A DNA stretch of 64,000 nucleotides from Allacma fusca (Eukaryota; Arthropoda; Collembola; Symphypleona; Sminthuridae): positions 50,379,131 to 50,443,130 of the forward strand of contig OX359247.1 in the NCBI GenBank assembly GCA_947179485.1, in the 5' to 3' direction. A program made the translations under genes and the position numbers. The notes beneath the pieces were generated by a model. The model was not told the DNA's origin. It did not search any database and saw only the letters and a list, made by a program, of their open reading frames with translations. Shown here one piece after another: positions 1 to 10,716 of the stretch. The stretch's first letter is position 1; the number at the start of each line of letters is the position of its first letter.

Positions 1-110
1 AAATGTCTATCTAGTTTTAAGTGCCAGGTGGTTGAATAATTTTAATATCATTAATTTTAGTATCACTTAGAAACGAATATCTGTGTACAATATTCTAATT
101 TGCCCCTTAC

Positions 111-486
111 CAATGGTTGTCTGATTTTCCGGGGATTCCGTTGAGCCACTTGCCATTCCTGTGGGTGGAGATGTGTTTGGAAATGCTGCAGCCATTGCTG
201 CACAAAATCCTACAAAAATATTAAATTTTAGAAATTTTCAGTTGTACAGAATTTTCAAAGTATCGCTTTACTTCTTAGACATTTATAGGCAATGATCAAT
301 GACTTTTCCCCTAAAGACAAAATAATCCACAGGCATTTTGTTTTTTAATGAGCAAAAATTAGAAAATATGATGTATGTAGATCATTTTGAATCGAAAATA
401 GATTATATTGCCTCTTCACCAACGGACTACCTAAGGAAATTACAAATAAAGTATTTACCCAACGTAACAAAAATCACACTCTTCAT
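111..486 (-). CDS. Secreted SnoaL-like protein, 5' exons only (gene 1, cut by left edge)
   Basis: Two exons can be read: 459-486 (ATG at 486, starts MKSVIFVTLG) and 111-209. The donors are GTAAAT and GTAAGG and the acceptor is TTTGTAG. Both exons have exactly the same lengths (28 and 99 nt) and phase 1 as the first two exons of the gene at 7418-8404, and the encoded text is clearly related (AAFPNTSPPTG against AAFPNTTPALM). They encode a signal peptide and a Ser/Thr-rich linker. The SnoaL-like domain exon should lie left of position 1. That follows from the paralog, where the next intron is about 213 nt, and only 110 nt remain here. Exon calls are firm; the missing domain is inferred. Confidence 0.8.
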
Positions 487-1130
487 ATTGAACGCGTGCT
501 GTGGATTTAGTTCTGATTCTTATAGAATTTTGGAATTCTTCCTCCGTATATTGTTTACTAGAGGAGTAGTAGTTCGTATATGTTGAGTTATCAATTACGA
601 AGTTCTTTTATATACTGTCATGTTCAGGAATCAAGTGTGAATTAGCCTCGTTTGTGTGTCATATTTTTATTTAACACATTTAAATTAATTTGATTGGTGC
701 TTGTAGAAAACCTGTCGCAAAGTTCGAGATCATTTCCTTACCTCACAATAGGCGTGTTAATTTCAAACCATCATCGTGGTCAGAATAAAATACATGAAAG
801 ATGATTGTCGTATAAAATATCAAACTTCTTTAGGTGCTTTATTTGTAAATACATCCACAGCTTATGTCTTAACCACTGATTGACCCTGAATAAATTATTA
901 GGAGTATCTGCATACATACATAAGTATTTTATTTATAAAAATCATCTCAGAAATATTTGTATACATCGTAGTAGTGATTTGTTAAAAAGTGATTCATGAA
1001 ATCTGTGGTTACATAAACTACTGGAAAGGAGCGTATGTGTAAACACTTGATTTATGGAAAAGGTAGCTCAAAAGATCTGCAAGAGTGGCTCCTTAAAATT
1101 TAAGTATACACACTTCAATAGCAGCTATCT
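487..1130. repeat. Duplicated upstream block, copy 1 (partner 8405-9010)
   Basis: No gene is seen. The stretch aligns piece by piece with 8405-9010: the 5' UTR, the TATA region, a shared segment AGGCGTGTTAATTTCAAACC, a shared GTGGTTACATAAAC segment, and a shared GAGTGGCTCCTT/AGTGGCTCCTT segment. It is the upstream flank of gene 1, copied together with the gene. The similarity is lost near 1130, where foreign sequence begins. Confidence 0.75.
606..614 (-). promoter_or_regulatory. TATA box of SnoaL-like gene 1
   Basis: On the minus strand this reads TATATAAAA, 120 nt upstream of the ATG at 486. The paralog at 7418-8404 has TATATAAAT at the same distance (121 nt), which supports function. Confidence 0.6.
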
Positions 1131-1279
1131 GTTATCGTTTCTTCCAGTCTCATAACATTTTTAAAGCGAAGTGTACAGTAAAATTGCCCGATTTTTATCT
1201 TCTGACTCATACGGCTTTTGTACGGAAGCATCTATAAAGACGAAACCAACGGCAAATGAAATGTTTCATCGTGTAGTTG

Positions 1280-1800
1280 GTCAAACTGCCGTTAGTTTTC
1301 CGATTTTCGAAATTTCATGAAATTTTGAAAAATATTGAAACTGGCGTTGGCCATTTGATTTGTGTACTTGAAGCAATACCAAATCATATTATAGTTGATT
1401 TCTGGTTTTCCATTTTCGAAATTTCCTAATATTTCGAAATTCCTCTTGAACATTGATTTTAGTACTTCAAGTATTAATGCCAAATCATGATGTAGGTTTA
1501 ACTGCCTTTTGTTTTGTTTTTTCTAAATTTCACAAAATTTTTAAAAGTTTCTAGTAGTATAATAAAGTGTCTAGTAGTAAATAGTCTAGGACTATTGGCA
1601 CCTGCCTTCAATTTTCCAATTTCCAAAATTTCATGATATTTCGAAAAAAAATCAAGTTTGCGTAAAAATATGATTTAATCACGGAAATGAATTCGATGGT
1701 CACTGAGGCCGTGGAAAATACCTTCCCCACCCAGGAAGTCGAAATTTCATGAAAATTTATGACACTTGCGAAAAATTCCAATTTGACTTCACAATTGAAT
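1280..1800. repeat. Degenerate tandem repeats with a GAAATTTCATGAAATTTT core
   Basis: A motif close to TTTTCCGATTTTCGAAATTTC followed by ATGAAATTTT recurs, degenerate, near 1293, 1410, 1530, 1610 and 1740, often with TTTGAT/AAATCAT text between. The core is partly palindromic. The block lies inside the stretch absent from the paralogous unit (about 9020-9080), so it was probably inserted together with the foldback element to its right. No coding potential is evident. Confidence 0.5.
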
Positions 1801-1912
1801 TCGGTTTTCACTGCGGCCGTGAAAAATAATTTTGACAACTTTTTGTTTAATTCGTAATTATCCCCTTTTCCTGGCAATCCAACCTCCTCATGTAATGACG
1901 TATAAAAATACT

Positions 1913-3182
1913 TACAAGTAACCCACGCCCCATGCCCACTCGGGATCGGAATGGAATTTTGTTGGAGCTTAGGTACCTGGCCCAATGTCCCAGCTTGAGC
2001 AAAAGTTTGTGTCATCTCGCCCTGGTCTGCGCGGGAAATCGCGCTGAAGTTTTAAATTCTTGAACTTAAATTTTCCAATGTTAAATCCCATAAGGAATCT
2101 TCAATGTCAAATTTCACGAAAAAAATAAAAATGCATCAAAGCTAATTAATTTCCCTTATAACACAATATTAGCATGTTTGCAAACCTGATTTGGGCCATC
2201 TCGCCCATGTTTTCGGTGGAAACCGGATTTACGTTGGAAATTTTTTAAAAGATATAAGCGTCCCCAAACATCCATTGGCTTTCAGAGGAGCTATTCAGCA
2301 GGTCTCTACGTTGCGAATTGTGGTCATGATCCGTTAGAACAGACGACCAGTTTTGGGAAATTCATCTTTTGGGGGCAAAAACGACTGTTGAATAGCTAAT
2401 CTGAACTCCCACGGAATTATTTCTTACAAACAACGTTAAACATTATTTGAAACAAAACATGAAATTTGAGTGAATAATTTTAATAATATCCTTTGAAACC
2501 CAAATTTGATTTTTTATTAACAACGTGGCAATATAAGAATTCCCAATGTTCAACGGAAAGGGTTTCCAATTTTGCAAAATTTAAGCCAATGGATGTTTCC
2601 AATGTTATGAAACACCGTATAAAATTAAAATCAACAAAGACATTTCCACTAATATTGTCCTACTGGTGTAGTTTGGTAGCATGTGCTAATATAATATTGT
2701 ATGGCATATTAATGACCTGTTACTCGTTTTTAGCATTTTTATTTTTTTCGCGAAATTTGAAAATGGAGTTCTCTTATGGGATATAAAATTTTAAAGCAGA
2801 CTGGGACCCTTATATCTTTTTAAAAAATTTCCAGGGTAAATCCGGTTTCCACCGGAAACATGGGCGAGATGGCACAAATCAAGTTTGCAAACATGCTAAT
2901 ATTGTGTTATAAGGGAAATTAATTAGCTTTGATGCATTTTTATTTTTATCGTGAAATTGGAAAATGAAGCTTCCTGATGGGATTTAACATTGGAAAATTT
3001 AAGTTGGACAGGAGGGAGGGACCCTTTGTTCAAGAATTTAAAACTTCTGCGCGATTTCCCGTGCAAACCAGGGCGAGATGACACATACTTTTGCTCAAGC
3101 TGGGACATTGGGCCAGGTACCTAAGGTCCCACAAAATTTCATTCCGATCCCGAGTGGGCATGGGGCGTGGGTTACTTGTGAG
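1913..3182. mobile_element. Foldback-type element with long inverted arms
   Basis: The left arm (about 1913-2266) is repeated as its reverse complement in the right arm (about 2808-3182). Examples are CCCATGCCCACTCGGGATCG against CGATCCCGAGTGGGCATGGG, and CCCAATGTCCCAGCTTGAGC against GCTCAAGCTGGGACATTGGG. The arms are roughly 350-375 bp with scattered differences and surround a spacer of about 540 bp. The spacer holds a second, weaker copy of part of the right arm (about 2700-2815 resembles 2920-3050). Each arm keeps the same short open frame (peptide start TFAQAGTLGQVPK), probably just shared ancestry. No transposase is present, so the element is presumably non-autonomous. The comparable position in the sister unit (near 9020-9080) lacks this DNA. 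The exact termini and target duplication are not resolved. Confidence 0.7.
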
Positions 3183-4254
3183 CTTTGTTGTATACATCTA
3201 CTTCGGAATGCATGGCATGCACCATGCACAGATCCCCGGACACAATCAGCCAACCAATACATTGACTATCAGCTAATCTTACACTAGCTTGACACGAGCG
3301 CTTCGCTTCAATTGCTATCGATTCATTGACTACAGCTCGGGATTTTTATATGCTGGAATGAGTCTGCATCCATATTTTATCACAGTTGTTACACATGCCT
3401 CCATCTGGTAATCGCAACATTTGTTTGGTTCTAAAAAACCTGTTTTTATTACTATATGTTTATTACAGGTATGGGTTAAAACTATGTTTAATTTGAATTG
3501 TATTGTACGTTATAACTTGCGCATGAGATAATATATTTGCGAAGTATTAGTGAAAATATTATCAATTGGTAGTACGTATACAAAGTAAATTATTGGAATG
3601 AAGCAAACATAATTCTGCAAAAATAGCCTTCCTTCATTTCAAGCCTTCATTCATTACAAAATTTTATAAATGCTACCGAAAGTTGCATTAATTTTGAAAA
3701 CCAATAAGTAGCTTTGATCCCCAGTATCGTGTAAGAGTGAAAGTGAGGAATGAAAGCTCGTAAATATTAATAACACTGGCACCTCTTTCTTGCATTTTGT
3801 GCATAAAGCGTCATCTGCTTGATGCCTTCAATGCATCCGAATGCTTCAAAACCTACCTTCAAATCCCCCTACAATTTTTGGTAAATTTTATGAAGCCTTC
3901 CCTCAGCCTTGTTGAAAACATTCAGCATATCTACGTCGTCCATTGTACCATCTCAAAACATTTTTATGTACTGGAATGATTCCACAATCATATTTTATCA
4001 GGAGTGTCACGTCACATGCCTCAATCCTGTAAGTGTATCAATTTTAGGGTTGTATAAGCCTCTGCGTTTTATTTTTGCAGGTACAGATTCAAGAGAAGTT
4101 TAGTTTGATTTGTATTGTACGTAAATAAGTATGTAGTTTTGAACAGTATAAGTATGCAGCACAGTTATGAGTATAATGAGTAGATTCCTGATTTAATGAG
4201 ACAAACAAGATTGCATTAAAACAAAGTTCAGCATTGTCAAATGATAGTTAGATA
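3183..4254. repeat. Intergenic DNA with two copies of a duplicated segment
   Basis: No gene is seen. Copies near 3345-3480 and 3935-4100 share a pattern (TGGAATGA, then TCATATTTTATCA, then CACATGCCTC) with a third copy at about 9070-9190. The copies lie upstream or downstream of the SnoaL-like genes. They mark the edges of the duplicated units and show that DNA left and right of the foldback insertion was once contiguous. Confidence 0.55.
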
Positions 4255-4985
4255 CTAAAATAGCGGGTGAGGGTTCTTGCTCTTGCCCAACTCAGGCACG
4301 GGTTGAACCACATCCCAATGTTCAGCGATTCGGTCATTCTCAATGCGGAAGATATCCATGATGGCTATTTCCTTTTCGTCAATTCCTCTGATCTTGACAT
4401 GACTCCAAACCAAGTCTCCCTCAGCAGATATTCTGTAGAAATGAATTTTCTCCTTTTCCTTATTTTTGACCCAATTTGCAGCAAATATCTTAAACGCCTC
4501 TAATCCATCTTTTTCATATTGATTGTGCTCAATGACATCGGTTGTGAAGTACTTGTCCGCTGCTTCAATGTTATGATCACCGATTACCTCCTGGAATGCT
4601 CTCATAACTAATTCCTTGTTCTTTTGTCTTTGAGCTCGGTCATCCAGGCAGGATGATTCTATTGGCAGGGAAGGTGTAGTAGCTGGTTGATTTTCGGATT
4701 GCACTGTCAGCTCGTGCTCTTTGCCTTCTTGTGGGAGGGCTGTGCAGGTGACAATCAGTGCAGCTGGAAGGATAAAATACACTATTATTAATAAAACTGC
4801 TTTCAATTTGTTCCAATAATGTATTAATATAATTAATCCAAGCCCTTAAGATCGTTGATAAACGTAAGCTACCAGAGATGCAAGCTTGTGATATTAACTA
4901 CATATTATTTTTGTATGCTTTTTATTGAACTGAAAATATTTAACTTGCCTAGTGCTGTAACAACCAAAATTTTATGATTGTGCAT
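4255..4985 (-). CDS. Secreted SnoaL-like protein, two exons (gene 3)
   Basis: The model is exon 1 at 4949-4985 and exon 2 at 4255-4763, giving 181 aa. Exon 1 (MHNHKILVVTAL) plus the start of exon 2 (ALIVTCTALP) form a signal peptide. The body is a SnoaL-like/NTF2-fold domain with family marks: FQEVIGDHNIEAADKYF near the start, AEGDLVWSHVK in the middle, EHWDVVQPVPE and NPHPLF at the C-terminus. Bacterial SnoaL-family proteins have very similar endings (EHWDVxQ). The intron has donor GC instead of GT (AG|GCAAGT), with acceptor CTTCCAG. Its closest relative is the gene at 9479-10217, with the same exon phase and flanks. The substrate is unknown; members include polyketide cyclases and many proteins without known activity. 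A start at 4806 was not used because that codon is TTG inside the intron. Confidence 0.85.
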
Positions 4986-5080
4986 TATTCCGTCTGGGGG
5001 ATGTATAATATTAGTAACCTAGTGTTCGATAGTTCGCAATTCCAGATCATCTAATGATATTGAATACAAAATTTAACCGA

Positions 5081-5088
5081 TATTTATA
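5081..5088 (-). promoter_or_regulatory. TATA box of SnoaL-like gene 3
   Basis: Minus-strand TATAAATA, 96 nt upstream of the ATG at 4985. The whole neighbourhood is conserved in the upstream DNA of gene 4, where the box is at 15005-15012. Confidence 0.6.
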
Positions 5089-5249
5089 CATGGAGTCATA
5101 TCACCTAGTGCCAAGTCATTTACAATAATTAAAGGAAAATTTATATAAGTAGATTTGTTTGCCCATGACTTTGAATTTGAGAGTTCCAAAACAGAAACAC
5201 ACTTGTAATTTTTTGACGATCTGGCTGCTGTTGAGGGCACTCTAATCGA

Positions 5250-7417
5250 GCTTGCCTGTTGTCATGTATTGACATTTGTCATGGTTTTTTGTTTGTAAAT
5301 GTACTTGACTATAATTTGTTTACTTTAAAAGAATTCTTCTTCATAAGGCATTCGTAGATCTAATGTTATTACATTACAGTATACTCTCATAATTGCGGAA
5401 AACAAAAATGTGTGGGGACAAAGTGGGATAAAGTGAAGATTAAATGTCAATAATTCGTATGGAGGTGCACTTGGCGTGTAACCACACGTTACGTAGGAAC
5501 CTTCCTTTAAAGCATGGAATTGTAAGACAAAATTTCTTAAAGTCAACTTGCTGTGTAAGTCTAAACTTTTTAAAGTTTAATTAGACTTTAGCGTTATCAT
5601 TTACAAGGTTTAATGTATTACATGATTGTTATTTATCCATTAAAGGACAAATGTATATGAGGTGTCTGCTCCGTCGTTCAGCTGTTTCAAAACCTTGATT
5701 TATTGTATGTTATAAAAGCTTATTAATGTAATTTGGATGACAATTTTTTATCACAAGTGACTTTTTTGAATGTACTCGGGGAATCTAAAGGTAATCCAAT
5801 TTCAGGGGTAGTAGCTATTTTTAGGCGGACCTCTTCAGAGTATTTTTATTGGGACTTGTATTTGATGTATGTAGTTTTGTAGTGCACCTACCATGAATCC
5901 TGAATAGTGTACACAACAAATTACAGAGAAGTAATTTTCAGAACTATCTAGCTGTTGTTTCTACAGTATGAACTTTGAATGGGAAGACTATGCGCCAAAA
6001 TATTTATAAGTTACAAAATGCATTCCAAATGTTTTGAAATCCATCTTAAATATTTTGTATCATTATTGTAAAACGTTGAATGCAACTAGTGCCGTGTTTG
6101 CATATAAACTGGGTCGTGTTTACTACTTTATCATGCCTTAATATCCTTAAATATTTTCCAGAATCAAATACTGCAGCTCCTACGATAACAGTTTTCGAAA
6201 AAAGAATCATTCGAATGTGTGCAAATACATTTGGTTCAGAATTCCCTTCATAAATATTTGTAGCATGTAACAGGGCATAGAAATATGGTTTTAAGTACAG
6301 CATAATATGTGCCTCCGCTGAATTTTCTGTTCAAAAATTGTTAAACCCTATTTTGTAATGTGATGCACATAACTCGTATTCCTTTCTATGAATGTCAACG
6401 AAAATGAATGCTAAAGAATGTTTTAGCAGTGTTGTTTTCTTTTGAGAGATTTTTATTAACTTTTCATACTCACAATCAGCATTGCAACGTGTTTTTGCTA
6501 AAGCTTGACAATCCAAAAATTCTGTGATTTTACTCATTCACGTGTAATTATTACACAAGTAATTATGTATAATTATTACAGCACAGCACACTGGTAAACA
6601 CAAAACTGCGCAAAATAAGGAAGTTTGGTCTTTTATGTATGTACATATGTATTTCCCAATAGCGGCATACTGTACAATTTGAGTTAGCCCTACACTAAAC
6701 CCCATCAGCACAAATTCTTATCATACTTCTTCCCCCCCCCCCTTAGAAGCTGGGTGAACATTGAAATGATTATGATTTAAAAATATAGTTTGCTAAAAAT
6801 ACTGTCTGTGTTTAATCAAAACATAAAGTCATTGATCGTAACTTGCAGCAATTTATTGTGAAAATAAAAAATATTTAAATAATTATTAACCTTTTGCGTA
6901 AATACTGACGAATGGCAATTGTGAGTTGTAAGAATCAGGTTAGAACTAAATGACCTGAAGTGACATCTTGTGAGGCTGTACGTAAGAGAAATTATATTTA
7001 TATAATTGGGTAATGCCTATAAGGTATATCTGTCTTCATGAATGCTAAACCTCCAAGTGATGAAAATATTTTCTTTCCACTATAAATTTTATTCAAAATG
7101 TTTAGAAATTTATTTTACAAAAATGAAATCATAATCATTGGAACTTTAGTTACAAGCTTAAGTCACATTTTCAAATCGATTTATATATATCTATAGTTCA
7201 ATTAGCAGGAAACGGAAAGACATGTACATATGCACATAAATATAGATATGAAAGCATAATGTGTGTACGTATAGTGAAAGGATACAGGTCAAGGAAGCAC
7301 GTATACATTGTAAATGTATACTTTGATCAACTAGGACAGGTTAGTCAAATATTACAGAGTATAGAACATAAAGAGTAGAAGTTAATTAATCACTGGTAGT
7401 AAGATACCCTGTGCAAG
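5250..7417. other. Intergenic stretch between SnoaL-like genes 2 and 3
   Basis: AT-rich sequence with no recognised gene apart from a doubtful decayed reading frame at 6046-6537. It includes a run of 11 C (about 6732-6742) and ordinary simple AT text. It separates the two duplicated units. Confidence 0.5.
6046..6537 (-). pseudogene. Possible decayed reading frame of unknown origin
   Basis: Two open stretches lie in the same minus-strand frame: 6331-6537, with a true ATG at 6537, and 6046-6303. Only about 9 codons and one clear stop separate them, so some 160 codons carry very few stops in AT-rich DNA. The conceptual product has a Cys-rich, Lys-rich start (CNADCEYEKLIKISQKK). I recognise no family. 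It may be a broken transposon-derived ORF or chance. Confidence 0.2.
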
Positions 7418-8404
7418 TTAAAAGAAAGGATGAGGATTTTTGCTTGCGCTTGCATCAGGAATCTCTTGGATAACATCCCAATGTTCGACAATTAACCCGT
7501 CCTCTACTCGGAAGATATCAATAATGGCCAAGTCTTTCCCGTCCGGGGAATGACTTTTAAGATGAATCCAAACCAAATCCCCGTCAGCAGAGACCCTACG
7601 AATGTCCACCATCTTTTTCTCCTGTCCCTGAGTAAAGACCTTGGCAAAGTCTTTCAACCCTTGGGTTCCATCGGGGACATCGGGGTTATGTTGGATGTAG
7701 TCCGAGCGGAAAAATCTGTCCACGGCATCATCAATATTATAGTCACCAAAGATTTCTTGATATGCCATCAGAACAAGTTCCTTGTTTCTTTCTTCTAGAG
7801 CCTTCTGGTCCTCGCAGGTACCATAAGACGTGGGTACATCAAAACTGTCTGCATTCGTAAGGGGTTCGAATCCCGCTGTAGCTCCAAATAAGTAATTGCC
7901 TGAGGTATCTAAAAAAAATATTGTATTTAAAAACAATTAATTTTTAAGTTCAGCTCTTTGATCGAACTACCCCTACACATAGATACATTTGTTCCTAAAA
8001 ATACCTAATTATGGGTAGATGACAATATTACATATTTAAAGGCCAAAGGGTAGACTAATTATCAGTATTAAAGTATTGTACACAAACGAATTCCTGCACC
8101 CCATGCCACTTTCCTACTTACCAGTGGTTGTCTGATTATCCGGTGAGTCCGTAGAGTCACTTGTTCTCATTAGGGCTGGGGTTGTGTTTGGGAATGCTGC
8201 AACTATTGTTGAGCAAATTCCTAAAAAATAAAAATTTCAGTAAATTTGTCTTTTACAGTATGTTCAATGCACTTGTATAGACATTTTTTTATTATTGAAG
8301 TTTTTCTTCTACGTGCTTTAAAAATCTATAATAATTACTTATAATTGACTAATTAAAATTCAAAATATATACGTACCAAATGCTACTAAAAGTACACTCT
8401 TCAT
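7418..8404 (-). CDS. Secreted SnoaL-like protein, three exons (gene 2)
   Basis: Exons are 8377-8404, 8122-8220 and 7418-7908, with donors GTACGT and GTAAGT and acceptors ending TTTTTTAG. Both introns are phase 1, and the product is 205 aa. Residues 1 to about 20 (MKSVLLVAFGICSTIVAAFP) are a signal peptide. Next comes a Ser/Thr/Asn-rich linker of about 50 residues. The SnoaL-like domain follows, with YQEIFGDYNIDDAVDRFF, YIQHNPDVPDG, RRVSADGDLVWIHLK, IVEHWDVIQEIPD and the C-terminal NPHPFF. The extra middle exon separates this type (shared with gene 1) from the two-exon type. It is probably extracellular; its function is unknown. The position 7936 start seen in the unspliced frame is TTG and lies in the intron, so it was not used. 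Confidence 0.87.
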
Positions 8405-9200
8405 ATTGAACTTGTCCTGTGGATTTAGTTCAGATTCTTATGAAATTGTGGAATTCTTCCTCTGTTTATTGTTTACCGGAGGAGAAGTAGTTCGTATATG
8501 TTGAGTTATCCATTTGGGAATTCCATTTATATACTGTTTAGCAACAAAAGTGTGAATGATTCTCTTCATATTTTTATACCACATGTTTAAATTAATTTGA
8601 ATGGTGCTTGTAGAATCTGCCTCAAAGACTGAGATCATTTACTTACCTCACACTAAGTAGGCGTGTTAATTTCAAACCACTATCATGGTCAAAATAAAAT
8701 GCATGAAAGATGATTGTTGCATGAAATATTAGTCTTCTTTGGGTGGTATATAAGTACCAGTGCTAGGATCGAGCCCATCGTATTGACCCTGAATGAATTG
8801 CTATTATTACATATGTACACTTTTTGCCTTATAAAAACGGTCTCGTAAATATTTTCATACATTGTAACAATTATTATGATTTATTAAAAAGCGAATTATG
8901 ATTTTGTGGTTACATAAACCACTGGAATGGAATGCATGTATAATCCACGGAACAGGTAGTACATAAGATTTGATTGAGTGGCTCCTTCAAATGCATGCAA
9001 ATTCAATGACAGGTATCCATTATATAAGTTTAGCCTGAGTTATAAGTGTATCATCTACCATCTCATAACATTTATATATGATGGAATGATTCTGCGTTCA
9101 TATTCTATCATGTGTTACCTGCATCCTATGAGCGCAACATTAATTTCTTTGGTTGTTGTTACAGGCTTAGGTGACACCGAGGTTTAGACTTTGTTTAAAA
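8405..9200. repeat. Duplicated upstream block, copy 2 (uninterrupted)
   Basis: No gene is seen. Positions 8405-9010 match 487-1130, and about 9070-9190 match 3345-3480. The two parts are adjacent here but separated by about 2.2 kb in the other unit. This copy is therefore the reference for the foldback-containing insertion. Confidence 0.7.
8525..8533 (-). promoter_or_regulatory. TATA box of SnoaL-like gene 2
   Basis: Minus-strand TATATAAAT, 121 nt upstream of the ATG at 8404. The position matches gene 1. Confidence 0.6.
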
Positions 9201-9478
9201 AGACTAATTTGTAGGCATTTATGTGCGTATGCTGTGATCATGATTTATTGATTGCTGAGAATGAGTAAAAACATTTAACTGATAATTATCAGTGATAATT
9301 TTAATTTACCTGACTCAGTTTCATTTTTTTGTATCTATGGAAATTGGTGCTTATCACTGATGACTTGATGTCATAAAGCTATTATTACTTTACAATTTTA
9401 AATAATAGGCTAAACCAAGTATGTACTGATTTAATGAAACGAAGAAATTACGACTGAGTTCAGCATTGTCGTAAGGTA

Positions 9479-10217
9479 CTAAAACAGAGGATGAGGATTC
9501 TTGCTCGACTCAGGAACGGTTTGAACGACATCCCAATGCTCAACGATGAGACCATTCTCAATGCGGAAGATATCCATGAAGGCTATGTCCTTTCCATCAG
9601 TGCCTCTCATCCTGACATGGGTCCAAACCAAGTCTCCTTCAGCAGATACTCTACGGAAGTCAATTTTCTCCTTTTCTCTATTTTTGGTCCAAAATCCCAC
9701 GAATTCCTTAAATGACTCGACTCCATCTGCTTCCAGTGGATTGTGCTGAATGACATTAGGATGGAAGTACTTGTCGGCTGCTTCAATGTTATGATCCCCC
9801 AATACCTCCTGGTACGCTCCCATAGCTATTGCCTTGTTCTTTTCTTCCTGAGCTCGTTTTTCTAGGCAGGATGATTCACTTGGCAGGGAAGGTGTTGTAG
9901 CTGGTTGATCTTCGGATCGCACTGTCAACTCAAGCTCTTTATTCCCTGCCTGTGGGAAGGCTGTACAGGTGGCAATCATTGCAGCTAGAATTATTATAAA
10001 ATACACTCTTTATTAATACCTTACTATCAATCCTTGATAATCTATTAATATTGTTCTAGCGTTTAGATATTATTATTACAATTATTATAAGTTACCACAT
10101 GCAAATATATGAGACACATTATTTGCTATGCACACTATTTTTGTATGACTTTTATGAACTAAAATTATTTCACTTACCTATTGCTGCAATAATCCAAATT
10201 TTGTAGCTACGAGTCAT
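9479..10217 (-). CDS. Secreted SnoaL-like protein, two exons, promoter split by a transposon (gene 4)
   Basis: Exon 1 is 10178-10217 (ATG at 10217, MTRSYKIWIIAAI) and exon 2 is 9479-9984. The donor is GTAAGT and the acceptor is AATTCTAG. The product is 181 aa. The signal peptide continues into exon 2 (AAMIATCTAFPQAG). The domain shows YQEVLGDHNIEAADKYF, VIQHNPLEADG, RRVSAEGDLVWTHVRMRG, IVEHWDVVQTVPE and the end NPHPLF. The coding frame is intact. Only 76 bp upstream of the ATG the conserved 5' flank is cut by the transposon 10294-14987, with the old TATA box on the far side. The gene may therefore be silent or driven from within the element. It is the closest paralog of gene 3. A start at 10006 (GTG, in the intron) was rejected. 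Confidence 0.87.
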
Positions 10218-10293
10218 TTTGCCTTGGAGGTCTAGAATACCAGTGACCTGGTGTTTGATAGTTCGCAATGTCAGATCATCCAATGATTACAAT

Positions 10294-10320
10294 CCCAAGT
10301 AGAATTGTACGGTCGCTGTT
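10294..10320 (+). repeat. Left terminal inverted repeat of the transposon
   Basis: CCCAAGTAGAATTGTACGG matches the right end with CCCAAGT, GAA and TGT conserved. Beyond about 15 bp the match is imperfect but includes CGTAAAT. Confidence 0.8.
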
Positions 10321-10716
10321 CGTAAATACACCGTTAAAAACTAACGTAATAACGTAATATAACCGTCATAGTTTTTAGTAAATTGTAGGCAGAAATGTCC
10401 GCCCCGGAGAGGTTGGTTAAACGTTAGACATTTGCGACCTTTAAAGGTACAGAAAGTCGTAAAATATACGTAAAAAACTTCCTCGTATTAACCAACGCAA
10501 GTTTACTTAAATTAACGTCTTTAGAAGCTTAATTTTATTAATTTGTTTTCTTAGGAAAACTATTTGCAAAATGAATATTATAAAAACAAATAATTAGAAA
10601 CGTTACTGTGAACATCATGTACTTTATTTGTTAATCCAAACCTGACGTGAATATATACTCACAGCTTCAAAAAAATCAAAACAACAGGTAAAGCCAAATA
10701 GTAACGGAATAGGATT

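Noticed and set aside
3078..3287. ORFs in the foldback arms as a gene
   Set aside because: The same frame occurs in both inverted arms and ends soon outside them; it is explained by the duplicated sequence, with no domain.
4764..4806. Alternative start for SnoaL-like gene 3 inside the intron giving a hydrophobic leader
   Set aside because: The start codon is TTG, not ATG. Exon 1 with a real ATG and a paralogous splice site explains the leader. The same applies to 10006 (GTG) in gene 4 and 7936 (TTG) in gene 2.
7852..7876. tRNA T-arm-like GGGGTTCGAATCCC
   Set aside because: It lies inside the domain exon of SnoaL-like gene 2, and no A box or acceptor stem can be found.
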